In this document: positions 21,748 through 33,597 of the stretch, piece after piece
Position numbering within the stretch: the stretch's first letter is position 1
Layout of the letters: each line of letters begins with the position of its first letter
Assembly (NCBI GenBank): GCA_025526915.1
Contig: JAHLKH010000009.1
Span: forward strand, 124,001-188,000
DNA from: Entophlyctis helioformis
Taxonomy: Eukaryota > Chytridiomycota > Chytridiomycetes > Chytridiales > Chytriomycetaceae
DNA: 64,000 nucleotides
Reading direction: 5' to 3'
Position numbers and translations under genes: made by a program
Notes under the pieces: model-generated
What the model saw: only the letters and a program-made list of their open reading frames with translations
Told to the model about the DNA's origin: nothing
The model's database searches: none

Positions 21748-24700
21748 ATGCCGTACCTGTCGTCGTCGTACATCGGCGTGACGGTTGCCATCTGTACGTG
21801 CCTGTGCTTGCCGCGGCCACTGCCACCTGCTGCGTGCGGCCCAATCGCGGCGGCGTGGCCGTCCATCTTGAATGCGTGCGTGCGTGCGTTCGTTCGTGCG
21901 GGTGCTGACGCTGCTGCAACCACGACAACGACAACGACAACGACGACGACGGCGACGACGGCTGCAACCCGCCAGTGGGCAACATCTGCATCTCGGCCGC
22001 CCTCAACATCCAGAAGCACGTCCATAACAGGCTGGCCGACAAGGCCGCTCTTGCAGACGCTGCCCGCCAGCAGCAGCAGCTCCAACAGCAGCAACAGCAG
22101 CAGCAGCAACCGGAAGCAGCAACCGAAGGCGAGACCGGCCAGCAGCAGCCGACACACTCAAAGCCGGGCGGCCGCCGCTCGCTGCGACAGGGACACGACG
22201 CCCGCCAGCCGGCCCCGACACCCACGACATGGCCGCAGCCCATCACGACCACGTCCAGAGCCGCCATCTGGAGCACCAGCCCAGACCTGATCACCCAATC
22301 ACCGCTGCCTCGCCGATCACGGCCACGGGAGCCAAGGGAGCCCACATGGCGCAGCACGCGGGCGCATCCTCCTCGCCAGCACATGTTGTCTACGACGAGG
22401 ATTTCGTGGCATTTGCTGACGACGAGGGCGGCGACGGCAGCCATTCGGACGACGGCTCGCCGGCACACACGTACAGCCATGTCGACGATGGCCGGGCACG
22501 GCGGTCCCGTCGGCGGTCAAGCGGTGCCAAGAGTGGTGTGAATGCGAGTGGCAGTGGGAGTGGCAGTGGTGGTCGGGGACGGTTTCAACCGGATCTTGCT
22601 CGCACGCGTCGCTATGGCCATGACGACGATAACGAAGAGGTCAATCTCGACATCAACGACGACAACGATGACGACCATAATGGTGATGGTGATGGCGAGG
22701 AGACGCGGCTTCTGGTGTCGGACGATGGCATCGAGAGCTCCCGAGGCGGCGGGGTGTCAGAGACGGCGTACCTGGGCGAAAAGATGTGGTGGTTTGGCAT
22801 GGCCGTCATGTTTGTCGGCGAGCTGGGCAACTTTGCTGCGTACGGGTTCGCGCCGGCTGTGCTCGTCGCGCCGCTCGGTACCGTCGCGTTGGTAAGCAGC
22901 CCGAGAGCGATGGGGTGACTGAAAAGCTGGATGGCATGATGACCCGATGGCGTGATGGCGTGCTGACACCGACGCACACGACGGGCATGGACAGATCTCC
23001 AACGCGCTGATTGCACCCGTGTTCTTGGGCGAGAACATCCGGAGCCAGGATATCCTGGGCATCCTGTTCTCGATCATCGGCACGGGCATCATCCTCGCCG
23101 TGTCGAGCCAAACAAGCGAGCCGGCGCTCTCACCCGACGACATTCTGTTTGCCATCACGCAGACGCAGTTTATCGTGTACTTTATCGTCACGGCGTCGGT
23201 TGCCGTGTTTATGATTGGGCTGTCGCAGACGCCGCAGGGCCGCAAGTACATTTTCATTGACCTGATCATTGTCGCTGTGTTTGGTGAGTCGCGTGGGGCG
23301 GGGGCTGGGGCGGGGGGATGCGTGCCGTTGCGCATGGCGTGTGATGAGGAGACTGACGTTGTTGGATGGCCGTGGTGCGTGGCGTGCAGGCGGATACACG
23401 GTGCTGGCAACCAAGGCGCTGAGCAGTCTGCTCAAGCTGTCGTTTGTGATTATGATCTCGCACTGGATCACGTACCTTGCGCTGTTTGTGCTCGCGTCGA
23501 CTGCGGTGGTGAGTGCATCTGGCCGGACACGTCTGCATCTTCCTTGTGCCGTGCTGTGGCGTGGCGTGGAGACTGACACGTGACCCGACAGATGCAAGTG
23601 CAGCACCTCAACCGGGCATTGTCAGCGTAAGGAGTCGTCTGTTTCGAATACATGCAGCACCGCAGCACAGGCCTGAACGAGTGTTGCTAACACGCGCTCT
23701 TGGCCCAAACCCAGGTTCGACTCGGTGGAAGTGATTCCGACCAACTTTGTGCTGTTCACAACGTCGAGCATTGTCGGGTCAGCCATCCTGTACAACGACC
23801 TCCAGCGCACCAACTCGCTCGCCCTGCTAGGCGTCGTGTGCATGTTCTTTGGCGTGATCCTCATCACGGGCAAGCGGCCGCCCAAAGGCGACGGCGGGGC
23901 CGCGGGCGAGAGGCTGCTGGTCGACGACGGCAGCGAAGGGATGATGCTCAGCGCTGGCAGCGGTGCGGGGGTCGCTGTGGACGATGATGCGCGGGCCGGT
24001 GTTGTGCCCAGCGTCGTTGGTGGCGCGACGCCGATCGGGATCGCTGTGACTGCCGCGACGCCTGTCGGCAGTCTTGTGCCGCTGCCCGTCACCCCGACTG
24101 GCGCGACTGGCGCGACAGGTGCAACGGGAGGGAGCGTCACGCCAGTCTGGGCGGCGTCTACCCCGCGTCGGCAGCCCGGCAGCCACCACCGCCGGCCGCC
24201 GTCATCAGCCTCTGACTATTATGACGCGCCGGGGCCGTCCGTGTCGCCTGGCCGCGGCATGTACCTGTCGACGTTGCTTAACGCGACGCCGACCCACCAC
24301 CATCAGCCTGGCCACGACCGCTCGGGGTCGTCGTCGCGGTCGCGGTACCAGCTCTCACCGGCACACGATGCCGCGTCTCCGCAACACGTTGTCTATGGCG
24401 GTGTCGGTGGCGGTCATGGCGGTCATGGCGTTGGCGCCATGTCGTCTGCCTCGTCGGTGCGCTCCGTGCGGTCGCGGCCGTCGTCCAGCGTCCTGGGCCA
24501 TGGGTCCACCACTACAACCCATGCCGCCACCGACGTGTACGGGTCGGTGCCCAACCGCGTTGCCGACGCCACGTTCAAGGGCTTGTCGACGGTGCTCAAC
24601 TCGGTGGGCACGCACCAGATCCGCCGCATGGAGCTCGACTACCTCTCTGACCACTCGACCTCGAGCATTGCGGGCGGTGGTGGCGGCGGCGGATCGGTGC

Positions 24701-24909
24701 ACAATGGAGTCGGTGGAGCGGGACACAGCACGTCGACGGTGCACACGTATGCATCCGCGTACGGCGTCGTCGGAGCAGGGGCAGGGGCAGGGGCATGGAC
24801 CGGCAGCTCTGCCACGGTAACGACCCGAGGCCGCCGGCCGAGCGACGGGTTCGACAGCGGGCTGCCGCCGCTCCATGGCGGGTCGCGGTCGCCAGCACCG
24901 CCCGGCTAA
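21748..24909 (+). CDS. NIPA-family magnesium transporter with long low-complexity insert and tail
   Basis: Six exons join in phase: 21748-~21793, ~21978-22891, then exons near 22996-23283, 23390-23509, 23592-23626 and 23716-24909. TM1 is YIGVTVAI joined to LGNICISAALNIQKHVHNRL. After an insert of about 240 residues (poly-Gln at 22070-22105, acidic stretches at 22620-22700) come the family core motifs: MWWFGMAVMFVGELGNFAAY, then FAPAVLVAPLGTVAL, ISNALIAPVFLGENI, DILGILFSIIGTGIILAVSS, and VIPTNFVLFTTSSIVGSAIL (the family's VVPTQFVLFT-S-I-GSA). The tail of about 330 residues is Gly/Ser/Thr-rich. Known role: Mg2+ transport (NIPA/DUF803). The core is well conserved; the Q-rich insert between TM1 and TM2 is unusual. 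Confidence 0.88.
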
Positions 24910-25080
24910 ACGCGTGCATCTTTGCACCAATAAACCCCCCGAGCGTGATACATGTACAACGGAGGATGGCGTGGATGGCCGGGTTCGGCAGAGAGCGATA
25001 GTATTCAAGTCATGTTGAAATATGTAAACGGAGAAAGAAGGAACAGGCGTCTGGCAAGATGAACAAAGGATAAACTGGTA

Positions 25081-25118
25081 TGGCGTGGCGTGGCGTGGCG
25101 TGGCGTGGCGTGGCGTGG
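25081..25118. repeat. (TGGCG)n minisatellite, ~7.5 units
   Basis: Perfect 5-bp tandem repeat in the 210-bp gap between the convergent NIPA and membrane-protein genes, four bases from the latter's stop codon. It therefore lies in the 3' flank of both transcripts. Confidence 0.97.
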
Positions 25119-25121
25119 AGG

Positions 25122-26809
25122 TCACTGTAACGAGTGTATGCTGATATGGTCCGAGCGTAGATCCACCGCGCTTGATGCTGCATTCGACGCAGTGCCAGTG
25201 CGAGTGCCAGTGCCAAAGCCTGCAGGTACAGGAACACTTGGACCGCCGGACCGCGACTCCACAGTACCGAGCGCAGGCACCGCGACAAGATGCGGAAGCC
25301 CCGCCGGCGCATCGTACGGCGACACGTCGCCATTCTCGCTCGCCAGCGGCGTGTCGTCGATAAACGAGTCGTCCTCGCCGCGCGGCGGCCGTCTGCTGTT
25401 GAGTGTCGATGGATCAAACACGGTCGACTGCGAGTCCACGGATGTGGCTGTATCCCACGGTTCGTGCGCAAGTGTCAGTAGCCGTCCGCGTTGAGAGTGT
25501 GTGGCAGAGGGAGGGAAGGAAGGAGGGAATGAGAGGCAGACGTCAGCTTACTGTCGGACACGTCGGCAGCGTCCTTGGCATCGTCTTCTCCGTCAGAGCG
25601 GTGTTGTTGGGGCCGGCCGGGGCGATGGGCATAGCGGCGCACGCGCACCCACAGCGACCAGATCTGCCAAGCAATGAGGACGCCGCCCATACAACACAGA
25701 AGCACGATGCCGTAGACGAGCGCGGCCTGGATACCCGCGCCGCCCTGCGAGCCGCGCGTGTCGTCGGACGATGTGGCAAACACCCAGCGCGTGCGGATGC
25801 GAGTGGTTGCATTGCAGGCCATCTCGGGCGGGGGGCCGGCCGACACGACCGTGCATGCCTCGTCCGCGTAGAGCGTTGCGCCGCGTACCCAGACTGCTGC
25901 TGCACCTGTTGGTCCAGCTCCTGATGCCGACACCTGGCGGCATGCGGACGGGTCAATGTACCGCACCGAGTACGCGAGAGCCTTGGGCGACGTGCACGAC
26001 TCGTGGAGCGACTGTATGACTGCCGCGGTGCCGGGTTCCAGCACAGGCGTCGTCCTATCCACACGGCAGCATGTATGTATGCGTATGTGTGTATGTAAGC
26101 ACAGGTGAGTGCACCACTCAAGGGCCGCCAGAGGGAAAGACGGAGCAGACACGCGCGAGCAGCCGACTCACGGTTCAGAGGGGATGATGCCGAGGAGGAG
26201 GCCGATGGGGCAGGCAAAGAGGGCGGGCGAGTCCGTGATGTTGGGAGCGCATCTGGCGGCGACGAGCGAGTCACGCGACCAGGCCGACGGGGCCGGGCAT
26301 CCGAGGCCGCACACGACGCGGTGCATGAACGGCAGATTCAAGGAGCTGGCAGACGGGCTGCCGCTTGTGTCGGCGGCATCGGATGCCTGCGCGTTAGGCT
26401 CGCCGTTGCTTGTAGGCGGCGGCGGCAGGGGTGGTGGTGGTAGTGGCGACGGCAGCGACGGCGTGGTGTTGGAGGGCACGACGGGCACGGCGCGGTAGAA
26501 AAACTGCAGGCGGGACTGAGCGATGCACGAGCGAGGCGGCACAAACGCGGCGGGCCAGTCGGCGGCCGAGGCAGGCTGCAGGGGCCGGGGCGAGCCGGTA
26601 GGCGCTGGCGACGACGAGGACGGGCGAGGCGGCGAGGGCGACGGCGACGCCGGCAGGGCCGAGAGCGGCGACAGGAACGGCACGATGAACTCGACCAGGT
26701 CCGTGTCGGGCGCATCGACGGCGGCCGACGGGCAGCGCATGCGGGCCAGCTGGGCGTCGACGGCGGCGGCGAGGGCCAGCACGGGCAGGGCGGCACGGAC
26801 GAGGCGCAT
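25122..26809 (-). CDS. type I membrane protein of unknown function (secreted ectodomain, one TM, acidic tail)
   Basis: ATG 26809 opens a signal peptide, MRLVRAALPVLALAAAVDAQ. The first exon has a Pro/Ser-rich region (SPSPSPPRPSSSSPAPTGS) and Cys-containing segments (MHRVVCGLGCPAPSAWSRD, CAPNITDSPALFACPIG) to about 26171. The next exon (about 26065-25553) adds LEPGTAAVIQSLHESCTSP, further cysteines (CRQ, ACTVV, MACNA) and a single membrane helix, AALVYGIVLLCCMGGVLIAW, then a basic stop-transfer (RVRRYAHRPGR). The last exon is a Ser/Asp-rich cytoplasmic tail ending SIHSLQ at 25122. I do not recognise the family. The architecture (signal, Cys-rich ectodomain, one TM, short tail) resembles the gene at 59691-60956, but no clear sequence relation was established. 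Confidence 0.65.
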
Positions 26810-27305
26810 GCGGCTGGGAGAGGGCGTGTGCGTGTGTGTGTTGCTTGTCTGTGTGTCTGTAGTTGTGCAAGTGCAGTTGTCTGTCTGTGCGTCGATGTTT
26901 GTCGATGTTTGTCGATGTTTGTCGGTGTTCGTGTGACCGGCACAGCAGCAGCGGGACAAGCGGGAAAAGCGGGCAAAGCGAAACAAATCCAAGGCGGTGC
27001 CACAGCGCCACAGCGCCACCGCGACCACGTGCGCGTGCGGCCACTTCTCGTGCGACCCGGCGCCGCTGGTCTGGAAACAGCCTGGAACCAGCCTGGAGCC
27101 AGCCTGGCACGGCCTCGCTGTTGACTGGCCCGCCCGCCCGCCATCTCGCTTACGCACCAACGCCCTCGCTTCACGCCCGCTTACTCGTCTGCCCGCCCAA
27201 ACTCCGACGCTCCGACTCGCTGCGTGCACACAAACAAGACGCCTGTATTGGGAACACACACTCTGAACTCTGGACACTCTGGACACTCTGAACTCTGGAC
27301 ACGCC
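26810..27305. promoter_or_regulatory. intergenic region upstream of the type I membrane gene
   Basis: About 500 bp between the membrane-protein ATG and the Mdv1 stop. Contains a (GT)-rich run at 26820-26860, three copies of tgtttgtcga at 26896-26925, and an imperfect repeat of ctctgaactctggacactctgg at 27258-27302. No gene seen. Confidence 0.5.
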
Positions 27306-30300
27306 TCACACGTCCACGCTCCACACGCGCACCGTCGAGTCCATGCCGCCCGACACGAGCGTGTCGCCGACGACCTTGACGCCGCGCACGGGCTTCGTGT
27401 GCGCGCCAAGCACGCTCACAGGCACAGGCTGGCCGGGCACGCCGTCACGGCGCCGCAGGAGCATCACGTCCTTGCCGCCGCACGCAACCGCTATCCGCGT
27501 CGCGTCCATCGACACCGCGCTGACAGGCCCGTCCAGCGCGACCGTCTCGAGCACCTGGCCCGCGCGCAGGTCCCAGATCTTGACCGTGCGGTCCGACCCG
27601 CCCGACACGACCTGGTGGTCGTCGAACCGCACGCCCGTGACCGGCCCAACGTGTCCGCCCTTGAGCTCGCGATGGCACCGCGCCGTCCGCAGGTCCCACA
27701 GCCGCACCACGCCGTCGCCGTAGCCGGCCGCGAGCGCAAACTGCCAAAAGTGGAGCGAGTGCACCGCGGTCGGTGTCACGGGTGCCGCTGCTGCTGCTGC
27801 CGACGACGACGACACGGACATGCTGTAGCGGCCACTGCCATACACGGATCCGCGAGTGCGGCTGGCAGACATGTGCGCAGACGCCGAGATAAACGATGGC
27901 GAGCCTGCCGCAAAGGCCGGCGAGCTGGCCACCGGCGACGCGGGGAACATGGACGACAGCGACGACGACTGGTTGACCAGGTCGTCGAGCGTCATGGGCG
28001 TGGACGTGGGCGTCGCCGTCTCGCGTGTCGCCCAGCCGTCAAACTCGGGCTCGTTCATGGCCGTCACAAACGGCGTCGACACCGACGACCCGGATGACGA
28101 CGACGAGGCCAGGGCCGACACAGACAGGCCCGCACCGACGCCGCCCATCGCGTAGTCGTCGTCGGGCTGCGACGTGGCCCATGCCGCCATGGCCGGGTCC
28201 TCGATGCGGTCGAGCAGCGGCGGCGCCACGAGCCAGTCGGGATCGTCCGTGCGCAGAACGGCCAGCGTCTTGCCCGTCGCCATGTCCCAGTGGCGCACCG
28301 TCTTGTCCGCCGAGCCCGTCAGCAGGAACTGGTCGTCAAACATGAGGCACGACACGCCGGCCGTGTGGCCCTCGTACGTTTGCACGTGCGGCCCCGACAG
28401 CCGCATGGTGCCGTCCAGCTCATCATCGTCGTCGCCGTCCTGGTCGCGGTGGTAGTGGCTCGGCGACGGCACGCGTGTCGAGCTGCTGGATCCAGATGCA
28501 GACGGCGGGGCTTCCAAGAGCAGCATGCGGCGGCGAGGCTCCAGCGCCTGCTGTTGCTGCTGCTGCTTCCGTTGCTGCTGTGCGTGCCGCTCCGTCACGT
28601 CCTCAAAGGCGTCCATGCGCGACAGGTCCCATCGGCGAACCGTGTGGTCGCCCGATCCGGACATGACCGTCTGTCCCGCCATCTGCACGGCGCGCACCCA
28701 TCCCGTGTGTCCCGTGAGCACGCCGACACAGCGATGGCTGGCCAGATCCCATACGCGGATCGTCTTGTCGGCAGAGCCCGACACCATCATGCCGCGCGTC
28801 GTCTCAAAGTCGACGCACTCGACCGAGTCCGTGTGGCCAAAGAGGGTCTTGATGCACGTGTTGGGCACGGCCTGGACGGCCGTCTCCACCTCGTCGATGA
28901 GCTGCAGAGCCGCAGACGCAGAGCCCTCGTCGTCGGACGAAATGTGGCGGATCGTGCGCTCGACACGGACCGTCTGATCGCTGATGGACGCAATGCGCTC
29001 ATCGAGATCGTCGACGAGCTGTGCAATCTTTTCTTCGCGCTCGACCACGCCGCGCAGCTCGGACGCAATCTGGTGCTTCTTGGCATTGAGCTCGGTGAGA
29101 GCCGACTCGATGTCGCGCAGCTGCCGCATGTACAGTTTTCGCTTGGACTCTAGATCGTCCGATTCGACCAGCAGATCGTCGCGCTCGCTGAGCAGCTCCG
29201 AGAAGATGCGTGTGATGTTGTTGAGGGCTGTTGCCTGATGCCGCGCCTTTTCGGGTAACTGTGCATGGGGTCCGGCGCGGCCGGCCGTGTGGGGTTGAGG
29301 TTGAGACTGGGGTTGAGACGGTGCGGTGGATGTGGAGGATGTCGAGGATGTGGAAGGGCCAGCGATGGCGAGCCTGGGCTTGGCACGCGCAGCAGGCAGC
29401 CAGAATGCCGATGCCAGCAGCATCTGGCCAAACGACAGGATGCCAGAAGCGTTGCCGAGTGGGAAGCTGAGCCGCTTGCTGGCGTTCATGGAGCTGGCGG
29501 TGGAGAGCGCGACCTGGCGCGGCTTGGCCATGCGAGGATGCGATGCGCGGAAGCCTTGGTAGAAGGTGATGTTGTCTTCTTCCTCGAAAGCTGCGAGCGG
29601 CTCAGGCGTCGACGACGATGGCTGCATGGCATTGGCCGTGTGTTGTTGCTGTTGTTGTTGCTGCTGTGGAGTGGTGGGATGCTGACGCAGCGGCCGCCCG
29701 TCTTCCTCGTTGACAAGCGTCAGCTGGGATTTGACGGATTCAGGCGAGTCGTTTGCGACAGTCGACGCAGGGGGTGACGCAGAGGGACCCTTTCTGGAGC
29801 CGGCGGCTGCAAGATGGGACTCACGGCGGGATGGTGCACGGTCGTCTGCGTCATCGGCAAACGACGACAGGAACGGATCCGACTCTGAAGAGAATCTGGT
29901 GGGGCAAAGCGTCAGTCAGCCGGAGAGTGACGGCAAAGACGGACATTGCAAGACAGGCATTGCAAGAGGCTCAAGATACCAAAACACGACAGTGCAAAGT
30001 ACCACAAAGTACCGCAAAGAGCCAGACCAAAGAGGGCCAGACACCAACATACCCCGAGTGGTAGCCGTTGAGCTTTGCGGTGATGTGGCCGACGGGATCG
30101 CGGCCCATCTTCTGCATGGTTTCGACCATGGGGCCGACGGACGGGCCGATGGTGCCCCACGGATCCGACAGGAACGCGGATATGGAGGCGGCGTTCATGG
30201 CAGGGCTGGCCGACGGCAGCGAATAGAGGCCGCGCGACGGGTTGGAGGGCGAGAGGACGGCGGCAGCCATGAGCGGCGACGAGAACAGGGCGGCCGAGCG

Positions 30301-30812
30301 CAGCAGGGCAGACGAGTCAGCATGCAGGCCCAGCAGCGAGTGCTGGTGCGTGGTGGTTGTGGTGCTATGGGCTGTGGCACTAGTGGCACTGGCGTGGTTG
30401 TGGTTGTGGTTGTGGTTGTGGTTGTGCAGCAGCATGGGCAGCACGGGCGGCGACATGGACAGCAGCTTCTGCTGCAGCTGCCTGGCGTGGATGCCGGCCG
30501 ACGTTGACGCAGATGCAGATGCAGATGGACCAGCAGCACCAGCAGACGCAGCAGCAGCAGCACCAGCAGCCGACTCGAGCATCGCGGCGTCGAGGGCAGC
30601 GGCAGCAGCGGCATCGTCAACGGAGCCAGTGTGCTGCTCCCACTGGCGGCTGACCTTGTCAAAGGAAAGCGTCTCGAAGCTGCTGGTGTTGCGCAGCGGG
30701 CGGCTGAGCAGCTGCATCTGCAGGCGCTGCTGCGGGTTCTGCGCCAGATGCAGCTCGTGCAGGCGGGCCTCTTCGCGCTGCACGTCGAGGCCGTGGAGCG
30801 CATCGATGGAGG

Positions 30813-30863
<51 letters not shown>

Positions 30864-31146
30864 CGGAGGTGGCAGCCGTAGTAGAGGCGGACGGGTTGAG
30901 CAGGAACGTGGCCGAAGCGAGCTCAAAGGCGCCGTCAGCGTCGGGGATGTCGGTGACGTCGATGGGGGCACTGGCGGCACTGGCGGTCAGGTCGATGGAG
31001 TCGGTGCCAAAGCCGACAAAGGCCGAGTGGCCAGTGGGCAACGGAGCCGGCGGCTGGAGTTGTTGGTGCTGCTGCTGCTGCTGCTGCTGCTTGAGCGGGT
31101 CCCAGAGCGGCGTGGACGACAGCAGCGTCGATGTGGACGACGGCAT
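27306..31146 (-). CDS. Mdv1/Caf4-like mitochondrial fission adaptor (coiled coil + WD40) with long N-terminal extension
   Basis: Two exons, 31146-30053 and 29895-27306, separated by a 157-bp intron, give about 1227 residues. The extension contains poly-Gln, a 16-17 residue poly-Asn run (30812-30862), an His-Asn repeat and Ala/Ser tracts, then a conserved-looking GPMVETMQKMGRDPVGHITA. Next are DNITFYQGFRASHP (the family's short motif before the coiled coil), a coiled coil (KRKLYMRQLRDIESALTEL to REEKIAQLVDDLDERI) and seven WD40 blades beginning CIKTLFGHTDSVECVDF, with SADKTIRVWDLASHRCVGVL and GSADKTVRHWDMATGKTLAV, ending RVWSVDV. Known role: bridges Fis1 and the dynamin Dnm1 at the mitochondrial outer membrane. 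The family is fungal, which supports the organism call. A disordered insert interrupts blade 3 or 4. Confidence 0.88.
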
Positions 31147-31254
31147 GTGGGCGGAAGGGGAAAAGTGCGAGGTTGGAGAAGAGTTGGAAGAGTGGGAGGG
31201 GAAGATGCCGATGGATGGAGTGATTGTGGTGCAGAGGACGACGGCGACTCGCAG

Positions 31255-31287
<33 letters not shown>

Positions 31288-31649
31288 GCTGCTCGTCTGT
31301 GCGAGATGAATGGTGCTGCGAGGGCAAGACAAGACTTGGCTGGAAGAGTGGCGGCGGCGGCAAGCGACCGCGTTTCAGTCACGGCCGCAGTTTCAAAGAG
31401 CAAGGGCGGGCGGGCGGGAGATGGAGGGAGAGGCAGAGGCAGAGAGAGAGAGGCAGAGAGAGAGAGAGGCATCCACACACGCCGTATGCGATCGTCTGCC
31501 GGCCACGCCGCGTCTGGCACCGCATCTGGCAGGGCGTCTGTGCTCGCAGAATGAGGCGTTGGTGCTGCCTGGTGTTGCTGTTGCCTGGATTGTGCCTTGC
31601 AAGCGAATTTGCAGCGGCAATGACAGAGCGGCAGAGGCGCTCTGTTGAT

Positions 31650-31650
31650 G

Positions 31651-31684
<34 letters not shown>
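31650..31684. repeat. (CCAG)n tetranucleotide tract
   Basis: Eight to nine perfect CCAG units, seen directly. Confidence 0.97.
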
Positions 31685-31685
<1 letters not shown>

Positions 31686-31786
31686 TGAGAGAGGGAGTGA
31701 GAGTGAGAGTGCAGCTGCTTGTCTTGGCCGCCTGGTGGCCGATCGGTGCTGCTCTGCGTGGCGTTGTTTGCTGCTGTCCAGATGCT

Positions 31787-31830
31787 GTCGATATGCTGTC
31801 GATATGCTGTCGATATGCTGTCGATATGCT
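31787..31830. repeat. four perfect 11-bp tandem units (gtcgatatgct)
   Basis: Four head-to-tail copies of an 11-mer with a near-copy (gatgct) just upstream and gtccag downstream. It lies in the divergent Mdv1/eL36 promoter region. Confidence 0.95.
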
Positions 31831-32394
31831 GTCCAGGGTGCACAACCAGCACGTTGTGCATAGCCAGTGCAGCCAGTCCAAGGTGCACAACCAACCAGCA
31901 CCACAGCACCACAGCACCACTGGCACCACTGGCACCACGCACTCTGTCAACACTCTGTCAGCACTGGCTCACCTTGTGTGGATCCTAGAGAGCCAGCCAG
32001 CCTGTCAGTCGGTCTGTGTGTCTATCTGGCTGTGTGTGCGGCTGTGTGTGTGTGCGGCTGCAGCCCTTGCTAGCTGGAGGATGGCGCCCGAGTGGATGCA
32101 CGGATGGATGGATGGACTGAAGCGGCAGATGCGGCAGATGCACGGATGGACGGATGGATGGATGGATGCACACACGGCCAGATGCACACACGGGGCAGCA
32201 CCAGCCAATCAGCGGTAAATGCCCGATCACGTGGCTTGCGTGGTTTTTCTTCAGGCGGCTGGCAGACGGGCGGGCGGGCGAGTGCAGCAGCAGCAGGGCG
32301 GGACAGCAGGGCCAGCAGAGCGACAGACGCCGAATCAAACACCAAACCAAACCCGCCCGCTCCTTCTTCCCTCACACACACTCACTCTCTTGCA

Positions 32395-33174
32395 ATGGCC
32401 CCCGTTCAGAAGTCCGGCCTCGCCGTGGGCCTCAACCACGGCCACCAGACCACCCGCAAGGAGCTCGCCGTCAAGCCGGTCCAGCGCAAGGGCGTACGTC
32501 GTGGCTGTTGTTGTTGTTGCTGTTGCTGTACTGCCGTTGTGCTGCTGCTCTACTGCCCCCGACCACTCCTTGTCCACCCTCGACCACCCTCGACGTTTTT
32601 TCTTTCTGGCTCTGGCTCTGGCACTGACCCCACCACTCTGTCTGACTGGTGATTCTGTCTCTTGGCCTGGGCTGTCTCTTGCGACTGGGCTGTCTCTTGG
32701 ACTGTCTCTTGTCTCTTGCGACTGTCTCTTGCGACTGTCTCTTGCGGCTGTCTCTTGCGACTTGAACCAACCACACCTACGACAACCACAACACACCAAC
32801 CACAACCGCACCTCGACACATCCAACTCCAGGTCATCACCAAGCGCACCAAGTTTGTCCGTGACCTTGTCCGCGAGGTTGCCGGCTTTGCCCCCTACGAG
32901 CGCCGTGTCATGGAACTGCTCAAGAACTCCAAGGACAAGCGTGCCCGCAAGCTGGCCAAGAAGCGTGTATGTGTCTGCCGTCTCTCTCTCTCTTCCCTCT
33001 TGTCTCTTCGCTCTCTCGTCTCGTATGTCTGTGCACTCTGGCTCGACTGTTCAATTGACGCCGCTCTGCCATCCCGTCCCAAACAACCAGCTCGGCACCC
33101 TCCGCCGCGCCAAGCGCAAGATTGAGGAGCTCACCACCGTCATGGCAGAGTCTCGCCGCACTGGTGCCCACTAA
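32395..33174 (+). CDS. 60S ribosomal protein eL36 (L36e)
   Basis: Three exons, 32395-32493, 32832-32966 and 33091-33174, give 105 residues, the normal family length. Motifs: [14 protein letters not shown] near the start, [19 protein letters not shown] spanning intron 1, [20 protein letters not shown], and [20 protein letters not shown] before the C-terminal RRTGAH. Known role: component of the large cytosolic ribosomal subunit. Intron 1 (338 bp) is long for this genome and carries a tandem repeat. The 5' flank is pyrimidine-rich. Confidence 0.97.
32664..32764. repeat. tandem ctgtctcttgcgact-type repeat in eL36 intron 1
   Basis: About seven imperfect copies of a 10-15-bp unit (ctgtctcttg with variable gcgact) fill the centre of intron 1. 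The tract is pyrimidine-rich and close to the 3' splice site. No clear snoRNA boxes were found within the intron. Confidence 0.85.
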
Positions 33175-33597
33175 GCCAGCTGCCGTCGATGCTCCCCCTC
33201 CCTAGAAGCACCACACACAATCACAACCACAACCACACACACACGCTAGTCGCACCCTCTCACCAACCCCCAGGCCTGGAGGCAGCCGCCGCACACCCCT
33301 CTTTGGATGTCTGTCTGTCTGGAATGGATTGAACGGCTGTCAGAGGCACGCACCGCACCTTGCCCGTTTCTTCTTGTTCCGCCTCTTGCTCTCGGTCGGT
33401 CTCGGTCGGTCGGCTGGCGTGCTGTGGTAGTTGCTGTTGTTGTTGCGGTTGTTGTGGTTGTTGCAGACGGGGCATGGGGACCACCCTCTCTCTGTAATGA
33501 ACGTCGTCTAAGCACTTGGCCGTCCGCGCTCTCTGGCTTGCATTCAAGCCCATGCACCGCCTGCATGGATTGATGGATAATATGACGTGCACTGCGT
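33175..33597. other. convergent intergenic region (eL36 / WLM protease)
   Basis: About 420 bp between two convergent stops. Contains CA-rich sequence (33205-33245), a short (tgtc)n run near 33308 and a (gttgtt)-rich tract at 33425-33465. No gene recognised. Confidence 0.5.

Larger units (their letters stand above)
31147..32394. other. 1.25-kb divergent intergenic region rich in simple repeats
   Basis: Between divergent Mdv1 and eL36. Contains a (CAACGA)n-type run at 31258-31290, GA-rich repeats at 31435-31470, (CCAG)n at 31650-31684, four 11-bp units at 31787-31830, and (GGAT)n at 32100-32166. A pyrimidine-rich stretch (ctccttcttccctcacacac) directly precedes the eL36 ATG, as expected for a ribosomal-protein 5' leader. 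No coding gene was recognised. Confidence 0.6.

Noticed and set aside
25081..25118. (TGGCG)n as a telomeric or subtelomeric repeat
   Set aside because: It is short, internal and flanked by housekeeping genes, and it does not resemble TTAGGG-type telomere repeats.
26168..27409. 413-residue minus-strand frame spanning the intergenic region before the type I membrane gene
   Set aside because: Only the part downstream of ATG 26809 has a signal peptide and coding character. The upstream part has no suitable start and overlaps the Mdv1 3' end.
30631..31554. Val-rich plus-strand frame opposite the Mdv1 N-terminal exon
   Set aside because: Arises from the (GTT)n and GC-rich repeats of the opposite strand. 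No domain.
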